Part shown: piece by piece, positions 17,242-27,745 of the stretch
Position numbering within the stretch: position 1 is the stretch's first letter
How the letters are laid out: each line of letters opens with the position of its first letter
Assembly (NCBI GenBank): GCA_017541105.1
Contig: JAFXZS010000007.1
Span: forward strand, 1 to 63,928
Source: Clostridia bacterium
GTDB lineage: Bacteria > Bacillota > Clostridia > Christensenellales > Aristaeellaceae
Direction of reading: 5' to 3'
DNA length: 63,928 nucleotides
Program-made: the position numbers and the translations under genes
Notes under the pieces: generated by a model
Databases searched by the model: none
What the model saw: the letters and a program-made list of their open reading frames with translations, nothing else
What the model was told of the DNA's origin: nothing

Positions 17242-18643
17242 GTGAAACTGCTGTTTCTTCTGCTGATCATTTTCAGCCTGGGTCTGCCCGGATCAGGCCT
17301 GTGCGCTTCCTTCAGCGATCTGGGGAAGGAAAGCCTGGTCCGGGACCCTGCCTCGTGGGGCGCGGTGAATGCCCACGATCCTTCCATCGTGAAAGGGGAT
17401 GACGGCCGGTGGTATGTTTTTTCCACCGATGCCAGCGTGGGGGATGTCCACCGCTGCGGTATCCAGGTGCGCGTTTCGGACGATCTGATTCACTGGGAAT
17501 ACCTGGGTACGGCCTTTGAGGATTACGAAACCCAGTGCGCGGAGGAGATCCGGGCCGCCGGGCTAGACCCGGCGAAGCACCAGGGCCTGTGGGCGCCCGA
17601 GGCGGTCAAAGCGGGCGGTCAGTGGCGGCTGTATTACAGCGCGTCCACGTTCGGATCCACCCGCTCGGCCATCGGCATGGCGGTATCGGACAGCCTGGCC
17701 GGCCCCTGGACGGATCAGGGCATCGTCGTCCGCAGCGACGCGAACGCGGTTTCAAAGCCCAATGCCATCGACCCCTGCCTGTTCACGGATCCCTCCGGGA
17801 AGCAGTACATGACCTGGGGCAGCTTTTTCGGCGGTATCTGGCTCACCGCGCTGGATGAGAACGGCTTCGCGGAGGGGGAACCCGTGCGGATCGCCGGCTT
17901 CCGCGGCTGCCGGGCGGAGGGAAGCTATCTGATCTGGCTGCCCGAAACGGAATACTATTATCTCTTTTTATCCTACGGTTCCCTGTCGTCGGATTACAAT
18001 ATCCGGGTCGGCCGGTCCCGGACCGTGGAAGGGCCGTATCTGGACGCTAACGGACGGAACCTGGCGGATCTGGTGGCGGCCAATGAGGACCGCATCGGCG
18101 TGAAGCTCATGGGCGGGTACCATCTGCGCCATGAGCCCGGAGCCGGTTTCTCCAAGGGAATCAAGGCCCCCGGCCACTGCTCCGTGGCAGTCGACGGGGA
18201 CCGGATCTGGCTGTGCCATCATACCCGGACGCAGTCGCTGCCGGAATACTGGTTTGCCATGCAGATCCGCCCGATGGTGCTTTCCCGGGACGGCTGGCCG
18301 CTGGTGATGCCCATGAGCTATCAGGGGGAAAGCCTGGCCCCGGTTTCGAAGATCCCGGAGGGGGAATATAACCTGATTCTCCACGGGACAGACAGCAACC
18401 GGGAACCGAAAAAATCTGAACGGATCCTGCTCTCGGGCGGAAAGCTGGGAGACCGGGGCAGCTATGCCCTGGATCCGGACGGCAGGATCACCCTCACCCT
18501 GGACGGCATGGATTATGACGGCGCGGCCCTGTGGCAGACGGACGACGAACGGGGCGGCTGGGTGATGAGCATTTCCGCCGTCAGCGCGGACGGCCAGTGC
18601 CTCTGGCTGAGCGAAGAAGCAAGACATGAAAAGGAGGGCGCAG

Positions 18644-18660
<17 letters not shown>
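17242..18660 (+). CDS. Secreted GH43 arabinanase-like glycoside hydrolase
   Basis: 472 residues; GTG start after GAGGAGAGG. An N-terminal export signal (LLFLLLIIFSLGLPGSGLCA) makes this the extracellular enzyme of the cluster. The five-bladed propeller of GH43 is indicated by AHDPSIVKGDDGRWYVFSTD (catalytic base Asp in HDPSI), HQGLWAPEAVKAGGQWRLYYSAS, NAIDPCLFTDPSGKQYMTWGS (pKa-modulating Asp) and RAEGSYLIW (acid Glu in AEGSYL). Together these fit endo-1,5-alpha-L-arabinanase-type GH43 enzymes, which cut arabinan into oligosaccharides for the transporter. The C-terminal ~90 residues form a small beta domain. The gene overlaps the next start by 17 bp. Confidence 0.88.
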
Positions 18661-21096
<2,436 letters not shown>

Positions 21097-21128
21097 GGAT
21101 AGACATACTTTAGCGGACATTTAAAAAC

Positions 21129-21157
21129 TTGTATTTCTCAGACGGCCATGCTATACT
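21129..21157 (+). promoter_or_regulatory. Extended -10 promoter upstream of the secreted 236-aa protein
   Basis: TTGTAT (21129-21134), 17-bp spacer ending TGC, TATACT (21152-21157). Start near 21164 leaves a leader of about 90 nt. Confidence 0.6.
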
Positions 21158-21252
21158 TCTCTTACTACAGATTGAACATATATACTCATCGCAATCAGGA
21201 AGCTGCGGCGTGAACCGGCGCTGCCAGGTAAGGAACCGAAAGGAGTATCGAT

Positions 21253-21963
21253 ATGAGGCGGAAAGCAGTTGTCCTGCTGCTGGTCGCGGCATTGCTGCTT
21301 TGTGTTGTTCCGGCATCTGCGTCAGACGTTCCTTCTGACGGATACATCCCCGAAAGGGAGGTACGCCTGTCCAACGGCCATGGCAGCTACATGCCGGACG
21401 ATCAATGCAAGTGGTACAGCAATACTGTCTGTGTGCTTGGCCTGCCCCTGCGGGAGCTGGATCCGGAACTGACGGACAGATGGTACCAGATCGTGCCCGT
21501 GGATGTGTCAGCAGATGCCGTATACACTTATCCGATGGTCGCCGGCAGCATCTATTATCTCGGAGAATGCCGGGTCACGGTCCGGAACGGCCAGGTGACA
21601 ACGGATTACCTGCTCCCGGAGGGCCGGGTCTTTCCGAAGGAACATTGCCTCATGTGGTTTACCAGCCTGAATGAAATCACTGCGGAGTTCCTGGACAATC
21701 CGGTCAGTTCCTTCCGTTTCGGCGAGCCTGTATCAGTCGCGGAGAAACTGAACGGGCAGAGAAGCGCGCTGCTTTTCATTTGCAACCGGGCAAGCTACAG
21801 GATGCCGGTTCTGTACAGTGAAGAGTCCGTGCTGAGGCGGTTTTACAGCACAAACGCGGAGGTGACCGCTCTGCGCGCGGAAATGACCGAACTGCTGAAA
21901 ACCAACGAAATCAACGCATCTGTCAGAAACGGTTTTCTTCTTCTCATGAAACCGGACGAATAG
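21253..21963 (+). CDS. Secreted protein of unknown function (236 aa)
   Basis: ATG at 21253 with AAAGGAG 7 bp upstream. A clear signal peptide (RRKAVVLLLVAALLLCVVPASAS, cleavage likely after ASA) precedes a ~210-residue domain. It has alternating beta stretches and several aromatic pairs (CKWYSNTVCVLGLP, WYQIVPVD, IYYLGECRVTVRNGQV), four cysteines that could pair outside the cell, and a short C-terminal helix with heptad spacing (EVTALRAEMTELLKTNEI). I do not recognise the family. It is monocistronic, with its own promoter and terminator, and sits between the arabinan operon and the coiled-coil protein gene; no functional link can be inferred. Confidence 0.75.
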   Translation: MRRKAVVLLLVAALLLCVVPASASDVPSDGYIPEREVRLSNGHGSYMPDDQCKWYSNTVCVLGLPLRELDPELTDRWYQIVPVDVSADAVYTYPMVAGSIYYLGECRVTVRNGQVTTDYLLPEGRVFPKEHCLMWFTSLNEITAEFLDNPVSSFRFGEPVSVAEKLNGQRSALLFICNRASYRMPVLYSEESVLRRFYSTNAEVTALRAEMTELLKTNEINASVRNGFLLLMKPDE

Positions 21964-21973
21964 TGTTTTTTCG

Positions 21974-22000
21974 GAGCCGCCATCCGGCTCTTTGTTTTCT
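21974..22000 (+). terminator. Intrinsic terminator
   Basis: GAGCCG/CGGCTC stem (5-nt loop) followed by TTTGTTTTCT, directly after the secreted-protein gene. Confidence 0.75.
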
Positions 22001-22048
22001 GCCGGCCGGTTTTTCAGAAAGCATTCGGCAATCATAGTAAGCGGCTTA

Positions 22049-22094
22049 AGATTCTTCGAGTTCGGCTGCGCCTGCACTCAGGATGACACGAAGG
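22049..22094. repeat. Degenerate type A intergenic repeat
   Basis: A diverged copy of the type A unit (GATTCTTCGAGTTCGGCTGC... ending CACTCAGGATGACACG). Single unit between the terminator of the secreted-protein gene and the coiled-coil gene. Confidence 0.6.
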
Positions 22095-22211
22095 GTTGTT
22101 CTTCATCCGGAAAAGAAAATGCCGTTCACTATACATACCGGAAAGATTAAAACAGACAACGGTTTTTCGAAGCAAAATGACTTATTGCAGCAGAAGTGAA
22201 GGAGGAACACC

Positions 22212-24311
22212 ATGAAGAAGGGAACAGCGCTGGCTCTAATCTCCATCTTTGCCGTTCTGGCTGTCGTGTTCTGCGTGATCTATATCACGAATAACGACAG
22301 CAAGACAAAACAGATTAAAGCGCTGACAGCCGATATCGCGGACAAAGGCGCGCAGATCGAAAACCTGAATGCGGACGTTGCGGATAAAACAAGCCAGATC
22401 GAAAGCCTGAGTGCGGACGTTGCGGATAAAACAAGCCAGATCGAAAGCCTGAGTGCAGATGTGGCGGACAAAACAACGCAGATTGAGACTTTGAATACGG
22501 AAGTGGCAGACCAGGGCGCCCAAATTGAAGCTTTGAAAGCAGACGTGGCTGAGAAAAATACCAAAATCGAAGCTCTGAACGCGGATACCGCCGACAAGGC
22601 CGATCAGATCACCACGCTGCACGCAGACGCCGAAAAGGCAGCTGAAGCTTCTTCCGCAAAAATCAGTGCGCTGCAGGCAGACAAGGACGCCCTGATCACC
22701 CAAGTGGACACAGTCAATGCGGATATCGCGGAAAAAACCTTACAGATCGAAGCGCTGAATGCGGATGCATCAGAAAAGGCCGCGCAGATCAATACCCTCA
22801 ATGCCGATATTGCAGAAAAAAAGAAACAGATTAATGCGCTCAACGCGGATGCTGCCAAGAAAGACGAACAGATTAATGCCCTCAATGCCGATATTGCGGC
22901 GAAAAAAGAACAGATTGATGTGCTGATCGCGGATGCGGCCGACAAGGCGGACCAGATTGATACCCTCAGCGCGAGTATTGCGGACAAGGAAGCACAGATT
23001 GAAGCGCTGAATGCGGATGCGGCCGATAAGGCGGATCAGATTGACACCCTCAGTGCGAATATTGCGGATAAGGAAGCACAGATTGATGCGCTGAATGCGG
23101 ATGCGGCCGATAAGGCGGCCAAGATTGACACCCTGAATGCGGATGCCGCTGATAAGGCTGCACAGATTCAGAACCAACTGGCAGAAGCCACGAAAGCCGC
23201 TGAGGCTGCCTCTGTTAAAATCGATGCGCTGCAGGCAGACAAGAAGGCTCTCACTGCCCAGGTTGAAGCGCTGAACGCGGACGCTGCCGACAAGGCTTCC
23301 CAGATTGAGACCCTGAAGGCCGACGCTGCCGGCAAAGCCTCCGAGATTGAAACCCTGAAGGCGGACGTCACCGACAAGGCTTCCCAGATCGAAACGCTGA
23401 AGGCGGACGCCGCCGACAAAGCTTCCCAGATCAAAACGCTGAAGGCGGACACCGCCGACAAAGCTTCCCAGATCGAAACGCTGAAGGCAGACGCTGCCGA
23501 CAAAGCTTCCCAGATCGAAACCCTGAAGGCAGACACCGCCGACAAGGCTTCCCAGATCGAAACCCTGGAGGCGGACGCCGCAGACAAGGCTTCCCAGATC
23601 GAAACCCTGAACGCCGACGCTGCCGACAAAGCATCTGAGATTGAAGCCCTGAACACGGACGCTGCCGATAAGGCTTCCCAGATTGAAACCCTGAAGAAGG
23701 AAGCTGCCGAACAGCAGGCTGTCATCGACAGCCAGACAACCAGCCTTGCTTCGAAAGATGAAAAGATCAGCGAACTGGAGGACGTGGTGGCCAGGCAGGA
23801 ATCTGAGATCGGTTTCCTGAACACGCCTCTCATTCACACCGATTATGATGATTTCATTCTGGAGACCCATTTCCCGGTTGATTCCGGCGAACAAGCGCCG
23901 GAAGGCACCCTGTTCAAGGGCGTTCCTTTTGCGGAAATGGGGGACGAGGAAACAAAGATCCTCTCTTCCGTGATCCGCGGAGTGGATTTGTCCGGCTATA
24001 CGCCTGAAAACTACACCGAAACGGTCCGGGAACTTGAACCGGATTTGCGCGGGAAGTATGAGGAACTCGGCTTCACCGTAAATGGGCTTGAAATCGCTGA
24101 CGCTGTGGAAACAGAGGTCGGGGGAAAGAAAGCATTCCGGGTTGAACTCAGCTGGGATGTGGAACGTTCCGGCCGGCAGATGGAGATCCTGCAGCGCCAA
24201 TATCTGGTGTTCAACGGTACAAAAGGGTATAATTTTACGCTGACCGCATCCGATGCAGAAAAAATGGAGAAAGCAGACCAGACGCTGATGGCTTCCCTGT
24301 GGTGGAAATAA
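22212..24311 (+). CDS. Membrane-anchored long coiled-coil protein of 14-residue repeats with C-terminal globular domain
   Basis: 699 residues, ATG at 22212 with AAGGAGG. Residues ~5-26 are one uncleaved membrane anchor (ALALISIFAVLAVVFCVIYI). Residues ~35-520 consist of more than 30 copies of a 14-residue (two-heptad) unit, consensus ADAADKASQIETLK, predicted as a long coiled coil. The pattern is interrupted twice by a related longer segment (KAAEASSAKISALQADKDAL and KAAEAASVKIDALQADKKAL), showing a higher-order duplication. The last ~160 residues (from HTDYDDFILETHFPVD) form a compact mixed alpha/beta domain with RELEPDLRGKYEELGF and QRQYLVFNGTKGYNFTLTA, reminiscent of small PsbP/DUF1795-like folds (weak). 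It would form a rod displaying a head domain outside the membrane. Function unknown. Confidence 0.85.
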   Translation: MKKGTALALISIFAVLAVVFCVIYITNNDSKTKQIKALTADIADKGAQIENLNADVADKTSQIESLSADVADKTSQIESLSADVADKTTQIETLNTEVADQGAQIEALKADVAEKNTKIEALNADTADKADQITTLHADAEKAAEASSAKISALQADKDALITQVDTVNADIAEKTLQIEALNADASEKAAQINTLNADIAEKKKQINALNADAAKKDEQINALNADIAAKKEQIDVLIADAADKADQIDTLSASIADKEAQIEALNADAADKADQIDTLSANIADKEAQIDALNADAADKAAKIDTLNADAADKAAQIQNQLAEATKAAEAASVKIDALQADKKALTAQVEALNADAADKASQIETLKADAAGKASEIETLKADVTDKASQIETLKADAADKASQIKTLKADTADKASQIETLKADAADKASQIETLKADTADKASQIETLEADAADKASQIETLNADAADKASEIEALNTDAADKASQIETLKKEAAEQQAVIDSQTTSLASKDEKISELEDVVARQESEIGFLNTPLIHTDYDDFILETHFPVDSGEQAPEGTLFKGVPFAEMGDEETKILSSVIRGVDLSGYTPENYTETVRELEPDLRGKYEELGFTVNGLEIADAVETEVGGKKAFRVELSWDVERSGRQMEILQRQYLVFNGTKGYNFTLTASDAEKMEKADQTLMASLWWK

Positions 24312-24338
24312 ATCCAGGATTTGAATCCATCCCGCTGC

Positions 24339-24372
24339 CAGGAGCCCCGGAAGCCGGGGCTCCTGCTTCTTT
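24339..24372 (+). terminator. Intrinsic terminator after the coiled-coil gene
   Basis: AGGAGCCCCGG/CCGGGGCTCCT, 11 bp with a 3-nt loop (extended by one C-G), then CTTCTTTT. Confidence 0.88.
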
Positions 24373-24436
24373 TCCGGGAACGCCTTTAACCCGTTTCGCC
24401 GCGCTTTCTTTTCCCGGGACAAACCGTATTTCCCTA

Positions 24437-24473
24437 TTGACAAATAAAATATATTGAGTAAAATATAATTTGT
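24437..24473 (+). promoter_or_regulatory. Promoter of the redox operon with overlapping AT-rich dyad
   Basis: TTGACA (24437-24442) with TAAAAT at 24459 (16-bp spacer). An AT-rich imperfect inverted repeat bounded by ACAAAT (24440-24445) and ATTTGT (24468-24473) covers the promoter. AT-rich dyads of this kind are typical of OhrR/MarR operators, and such a regulator is encoded in the operon; the pairing of site and regulator is inference. Confidence 0.55.
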
Positions 24474-24499
24474 AAAAAGATTATGGGAGGAGGAAGGCT

Positions 24500-25378
24500 G
24501 TGGAACGGGTGGATATCGCCATTATCGGGACGGGGCCGGCGGGGGTCTCCGCGGCACTGACCGCAGCGAACCGGAACAAGAGCATTCTGCTACTCGGCAG
24601 CCGGGCAATGAGCGAAAAGGTGGCCAAAGCACACGAGATCCGGAATTACCCCGGACTGCCCTCCATCCGGGGGGAGGATCTGGCCGCAGCCTTCCGGAAG
24701 CATCTGGAACAGGCCGGGATTGGGATCACGGAGCAGCGGGTCGGCGCGGTGTATGCGATGGGAGACTATTTTGCCCTGCAGCTCGGCGCGGAAATGCGGG
24801 AAGCGAAAGCGGTGATTCTGGCGACGGGCACCGTGCAGGCGAATCTCCTGCCGGGGGAGAAGGAATGGCTGGGCCGGGGTGTCAGTTACTGTGCCACGTG
24901 CGACGCGCCGCTGTACCGGGGAAAGCGCGCGGCGGTCATCGGCTACAGCCCTCGGGAGGAAGCGGAAGCAGCCTTCCTGAGCGAGGTATGCAGCGAGGTG
25001 CTTTACTTTCCGGTGTACCGGGAGGAGACAAAGCTGCCGGAGAGCGTGCGCGTGATCCGGGAGAAGGTCAACGGGATTGAGAAGGAGGGCAGTATGATTC
25101 TCCGAACGGCGGAAAACCTTTATTCCGCGGACGGGGTATTCGTGCTGCGGGAAGCCGCACCGCCGGATCAGCTGGTACCCGGACTGGAAACGGAAGGGCC
25201 GCATGTGAAGGTGAACCGGAAGATGGAGACGAACCTGCCGGGCGTTTTCGCCTGCGGGGATCTGGCCGGGACGCCCTACCAGTATATCAAGGCGGCCGGG
25301 GAAGGAAATGTGGCGGCGATCAGCGCTTCCATGTGGCTGGACAAAAACAGGAAAGAAAAAGGAGGAGACGCAGAATGA
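24500..25378 (+). CDS. Thioredoxin reductase-like flavoprotein without NADPH motif (FFTR-like)
   Basis: 292 residues; GTG at 24500 chosen because GGGAGGAGG lies just upstream. The FAD site GTGPAG (10-15), the redox pair CATC (Cys131, Cys134) and the C-terminal FAD motif GVFACGDLAG are intact. The second Rossmann domain, however, reads VIGYSPREEAEAAF where NADPH-dependent enzymes have GGGDSAxEEA, and no HRRxxxR motif follows (LYFPVYREETKLP). This combination is known from ferredoxin-dependent flavin thioredoxin reductases of clostridia, so the electron donor may be ferredoxin; this is an inference. The stop overlaps the start of the thioredoxin gene (ATGA), and the pair is evidently one redox couple. 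Confidence 0.88.
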   Translation: MERVDIAIIGTGPAGVSAALTAANRNKSILLLGSRAMSEKVAKAHEIRNYPGLPSIRGEDLAAAFRKHLEQAGIGITEQRVGAVYAMGDYFALQLGAEMREAKAVILATGTVQANLLPGEKEWLGRGVSYCATCDAPLYRGKRAAVIGYSPREEAEAAFLSEVCSEVLYFPVYREETKLPESVRVIREKVNGIEKEGSMILRTAENLYSADGVFVLREAAPPDQLVPGLETEGPHVKVNRKMETNLPGVFACGDLAGTPYQYIKAAGEGNVAAISASMWLDKNRKEKGGDAE

Positions 25379-25689
25379 TTACCAAAATCAATGAACAGGA
25401 ATTTCAAACCAAGGTGATGAACGAACCGGCGGCGGTGGTAGATTTTTCCGCGACCTGGTGCGGACCCTGCCGGATGCTGGCGCCGGTGCTGGAGCAGCTC
25501 TCCGAGGAGCTGGGCAGCAAGGTGAAGTTCTATAACGTGGATGTGGACGACGACGGCGCACTGGCAGCCGGATTCTTCATCAGTTCGGTTCCCACGGTGC
25601 TGCTGCTCAAGAACGGCAAAGTCGTGGACCGGTCTATCGGATTCCAGCCCGGTCCCGCGATGAAGAGCTGGATTGAAAAAAATCTGTGA
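25375..25689 (+). CDS. trxA: Thioredoxin
   Basis: 104 residues, ATG at 25375 overlapping the stop of the reductase gene, with AAAGGAGGAG upstream. Canonical active site WCGPC (Trp28, Cys29, Cys32), cis-Pro in SSVPTVLL and NVDVDDDGALAAGFFI. It reduces protein disulfides with electrons from the upstream flavoprotein. It is co-transcribed with the reductase and the MarR-family regulator. Other thioredoxins may exist elsewhere, so the symbol denotes family only. Confidence 0.95.
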   Translation: MITKINEQEFQTKVMNEPAAVVDFSATWCGPCRMLAPVLEQLSEELGSKVKFYNVDVDDDGALAAGFFISSVPTVLLLKNGKVVDRSIGFQPGPAMKSWIEKNL

Positions 25690-25719
25690 GAGGGCCTGAA
25701 ACACACGGGAGCAGAACGT

Positions 25720-26172
25720 ATGATGGATGAGGAAAAACGGGAAGAATATCCGCAGCTGCTGCTGGACGGGCAGCTGTGTTTCCCGCTGTACGCGGCGGCC
25801 CGGAAGGTCGTTAACGAATACAACCCGCTGCTGAAATCTTACGGACTGACCTATACGCAGTACATCGTTTTCCTTGCCCTGTGGGAACAGGGCTGCAGGA
25901 CGAAGGTCGGGGATCTGGGCCGCAGGCTGTACCTGGACTGCGGTACGCTGACGCCGCTGCTGAAGAAGATGGAGGAAAGCGGATGGATTACCCGGTGCCG
26001 CTGCAAGGTGGATGAGCGGGTGGTGTATGTGTCGCTGACCGAGGACGGCTGGGCGCTGCGGGAGAAGGTCAAGGACATTCCGGAACGGATAGGGAAATGT
26101 ATGACAATGGACAGGGAGGACGCGTATTCTCTTTATTCATTGCTGCATAAACTGTTGGACAGCATGGAATAA
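25720..26172 (+). CDS. MarR-family regulator, OhrR-like peroxide sensor
   Basis: 150 residues. The winged-helix core is GLTYTQYIVFLALWEQGCRTKVGDLGRRLYLDCGTLTPLLKKMEESGWITR. The N-terminal helix carries LCFPLYAA with Cys20, the position of the reactive cysteine in OhrR-type sensors of organic hydroperoxides or hypochlorite. In that family oxidation of this Cys releases DNA. Placement behind thioredoxin and its reductase supports a redox-sensing role and probable autoregulation at the AT-rich dyad near 24440. The amino-acid binding-protein gene begins 19 bp downstream, so thiol supply may be under the same control. Confidence 0.87.
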   Translation: MMDEEKREEYPQLLLDGQLCFPLYAAARKVVNEYNPLLKSYGLTYTQYIVFLALWEQGCRTKVGDLGRRLYLDCGTLTPLLKKMEESGWITRCRCKVDERVVYVSLTEDGWALREKVKDIPERIGKCMTMDREDAYSLYSLLHKLLDSME

Positions 26173-26191
26173 GCTGAAGGAGGAAAAGGAA

Positions 26192-26977
26192 ATGAAGAAG
26201 GCACTGATCTGGCTGGCGGTTCTGGCTTTGGGACTCAGTATTTTCGCGGGTGCCGCGGCGGAAGGGCAGGATGCCCTGGCGAAGATCCGGGAAAAGGGCA
26301 CGCTGACCATTGCCATGGAAGGCGTATGGCAGCCCTGGACGTATCACGATGAGAGCGGCGCGCTGACGGGATTCGACGTGGAAGTCGGCGAACTGATCGC
26401 GGAAGGCCTTGGCGTGACGCCGGAATTCATGGAGACAGCGTGGGACGGCATTCTGGCCGGCGTGGAATCCGGACGGTTCGACATTGCCTGCAACGGTGTC
26501 GGATATACGGAAGAGCGGGCGGAGAAATACAGCTTTTCCGAGCCCTATGTGTACACTGAAATGGTGCTGGTGGTCCGGGCGGACAACGATGATATTCACA
26601 GCCTGGAGGACCTGAAGGGCAAAAAGACCGTTAATTCTCCGAACTCGACATATGCCCTGCGGGCGGAAGCGGCCGGCGCGGAAGTCATCTATGTGGACAA
26701 GCTGGATGAAACCATGGCGCTGCTGGTGCAGGGCCGGGCGGACGCCACGCTGAATGCGAAGGATTCTGTCGAGAGCTATCTGAGCGAGCATCCGGAAGCG
26801 CAGATCAAGATCGTGCAGACGGTGGCGGGCGAACCGGTGGCGGTGCCGATCCGGAAGAGCGCGGAGACGGAGAGCCTGGTGGCGGAGATTAACCGGATTC
26901 TGCAGGAAGCCCGGGAGGACGGGAGACTGGCAGCACTGTCCGAAAAGTACTTCGGACAGGATCTGACAAAACGGTGA
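26192..26977 (+). CDS. Amino-acid ABC transporter binding protein, cystine/polar amino acid type (family 3)
   Basis: 261 residues, ATG at 26192 after AAGGAGG. Signal peptide (KKALIWLAVLALGLSIFAGAAA) without lipobox Cys, then the SBP_bac_3 fold: GTLTIAMEGVWQPWTYHDES, LTGFDVEVGELIAEGLGV, GRFDIACNGVGYTEERAEKYSFSEPY. These motifs resemble TcyA-type cystine binders; substrate identity is an inference strengthened by the thioredoxin/OhrR neighbours. Permease and ATPase genes follow after a short gap containing an intergenic repeat. Confidence 0.88.
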   Translation: MKKALIWLAVLALGLSIFAGAAAEGQDALAKIREKGTLTIAMEGVWQPWTYHDESGALTGFDVEVGELIAEGLGVTPEFMETAWDGILAGVESGRFDIACNGVGYTEERAEKYSFSEPYVYTEMVLVVRADNDDIHSLEDLKGKKTVNSPNSTYALRAEAAGAEVIYVDKLDETMALLVQGRADATLNAKDSVESYLSEHPEAQIKIVQTVAGEPVAVPIRKSAETESLVAEINRILQEAREDGRLAALSEKYFGQDLTKR

Positions 26978-27035
26978 GATGAGACGAGGGGGATTTCTCC
27001 GCGCGCTTCGCCTGGCCGAAGCGACACAGAAAGAC
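26977..27035. repeat. Type B intergenic repeat inside the transporter operon
   Basis: GGGGGATTTCTCCGCGCGC... CGCCTGGCCGAAGCGACAC, a diverged type B unit between the binding-protein and permease genes, where a stem-loop could lower downstream expression. Confidence 0.65.
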
Positions 27036-27067
27036 TCAGCCTTAACATGGGATAACGAGGGATATCG

Positions 27068-27745
27068 ATGAACGAGCGACTCTGGCAAATCCTGGTGGAT
27101 TCTTTCCCCAAACTGCTGGAATACGGTGTGAAAGTGACGCTGCCTCTGACGGTGCTTTCGTTTGCGCTGGCGCTGGCGGTGGCGCTGCTGGTTGCCCTGA
27201 TCCAGTATGCACGGGTGAAGGGAATCCGCCAGCTTTGCCGGTTCTACATCTGGGTGACGCGGGGTACGCCGCTGCTGGTGCAGCTGTACATTGTTTTCTA
27301 CGGGCTGCCCAGCGTGGGGATTGTGCTGGACGCTTTTCCGGCGGCGGTTGTGGTGCTGGGACTGAATGAAGCCGCCTACATGGCAGAAACCATCCGCGGT
27401 ACGCTGGAAAGCGTCAGCAAAGGCCAGCTGGAAGCCGGATACTGCGTGGGAATGACCTGGCCGAAGATCATGTGGCATGTGGTGCTGCCCCAGGCGATGC
27501 GTACGGCTTTTCCCGCACTCTCCAATTCCATGATTGCGATGCTGAAGGAAACCTCCATGGCCGCGACGATCACGGTCATGGAGATGTTCCGCCAGGCGCA
27601 GGTTATCAACGGCCGGGTATATGAATCCCTGGGGCTGTACGTCGAGGCGGCGCTGATCTACCTGATCTTCTGCACGATTCTCACGTGGATTCAGCGGCGG
27701 GGCGAGAAGCGCCTGGCTGCCTACGGAGGAGGCGCGAGAGCATGA
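27068..27745 (+). CDS. Amino-acid ABC transporter permease (HisM/TcyB type)
   Basis: 225 residues with about five membrane segments (VTLPLTVLSFALALAVALLVALI first). Family marks are the GTPLLVQLYIVFYGLP block and the EAA loop EAGYCVGMTWPKIMWHVVLPQA near residue 130. It probably forms a homodimeric channel. The stop overlaps the ATG of the ATPase gene. Confidence 0.93.
   Translation: MNERLWQILVDSFPKLLEYGVKVTLPLTVLSFALALAVALLVALIQYARVKGIRQLCRFYIWVTRGTPLLVQLYIVFYGLPSVGIVLDAFPAAVVVLGLNEAAYMAETIRGTLESVSKGQLEAGYCVGMTWPKIMWHVVLPQAMRTAFPALSNSMIAMLKETSMAATITVMEMFRQAQVINGRVYESLGLYVEAALIYLIFCTILTWIQRRGEKRLAAYGGGARA

Noticed and set aside
22770-24443. Long minus-strand frames opposite the coiled-coil protein
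   Set aside because: They arise because the plus-strand repeats have a regular codon pattern without reverse stops; the plus strand has promoter-side context, ribosome site and terminator.
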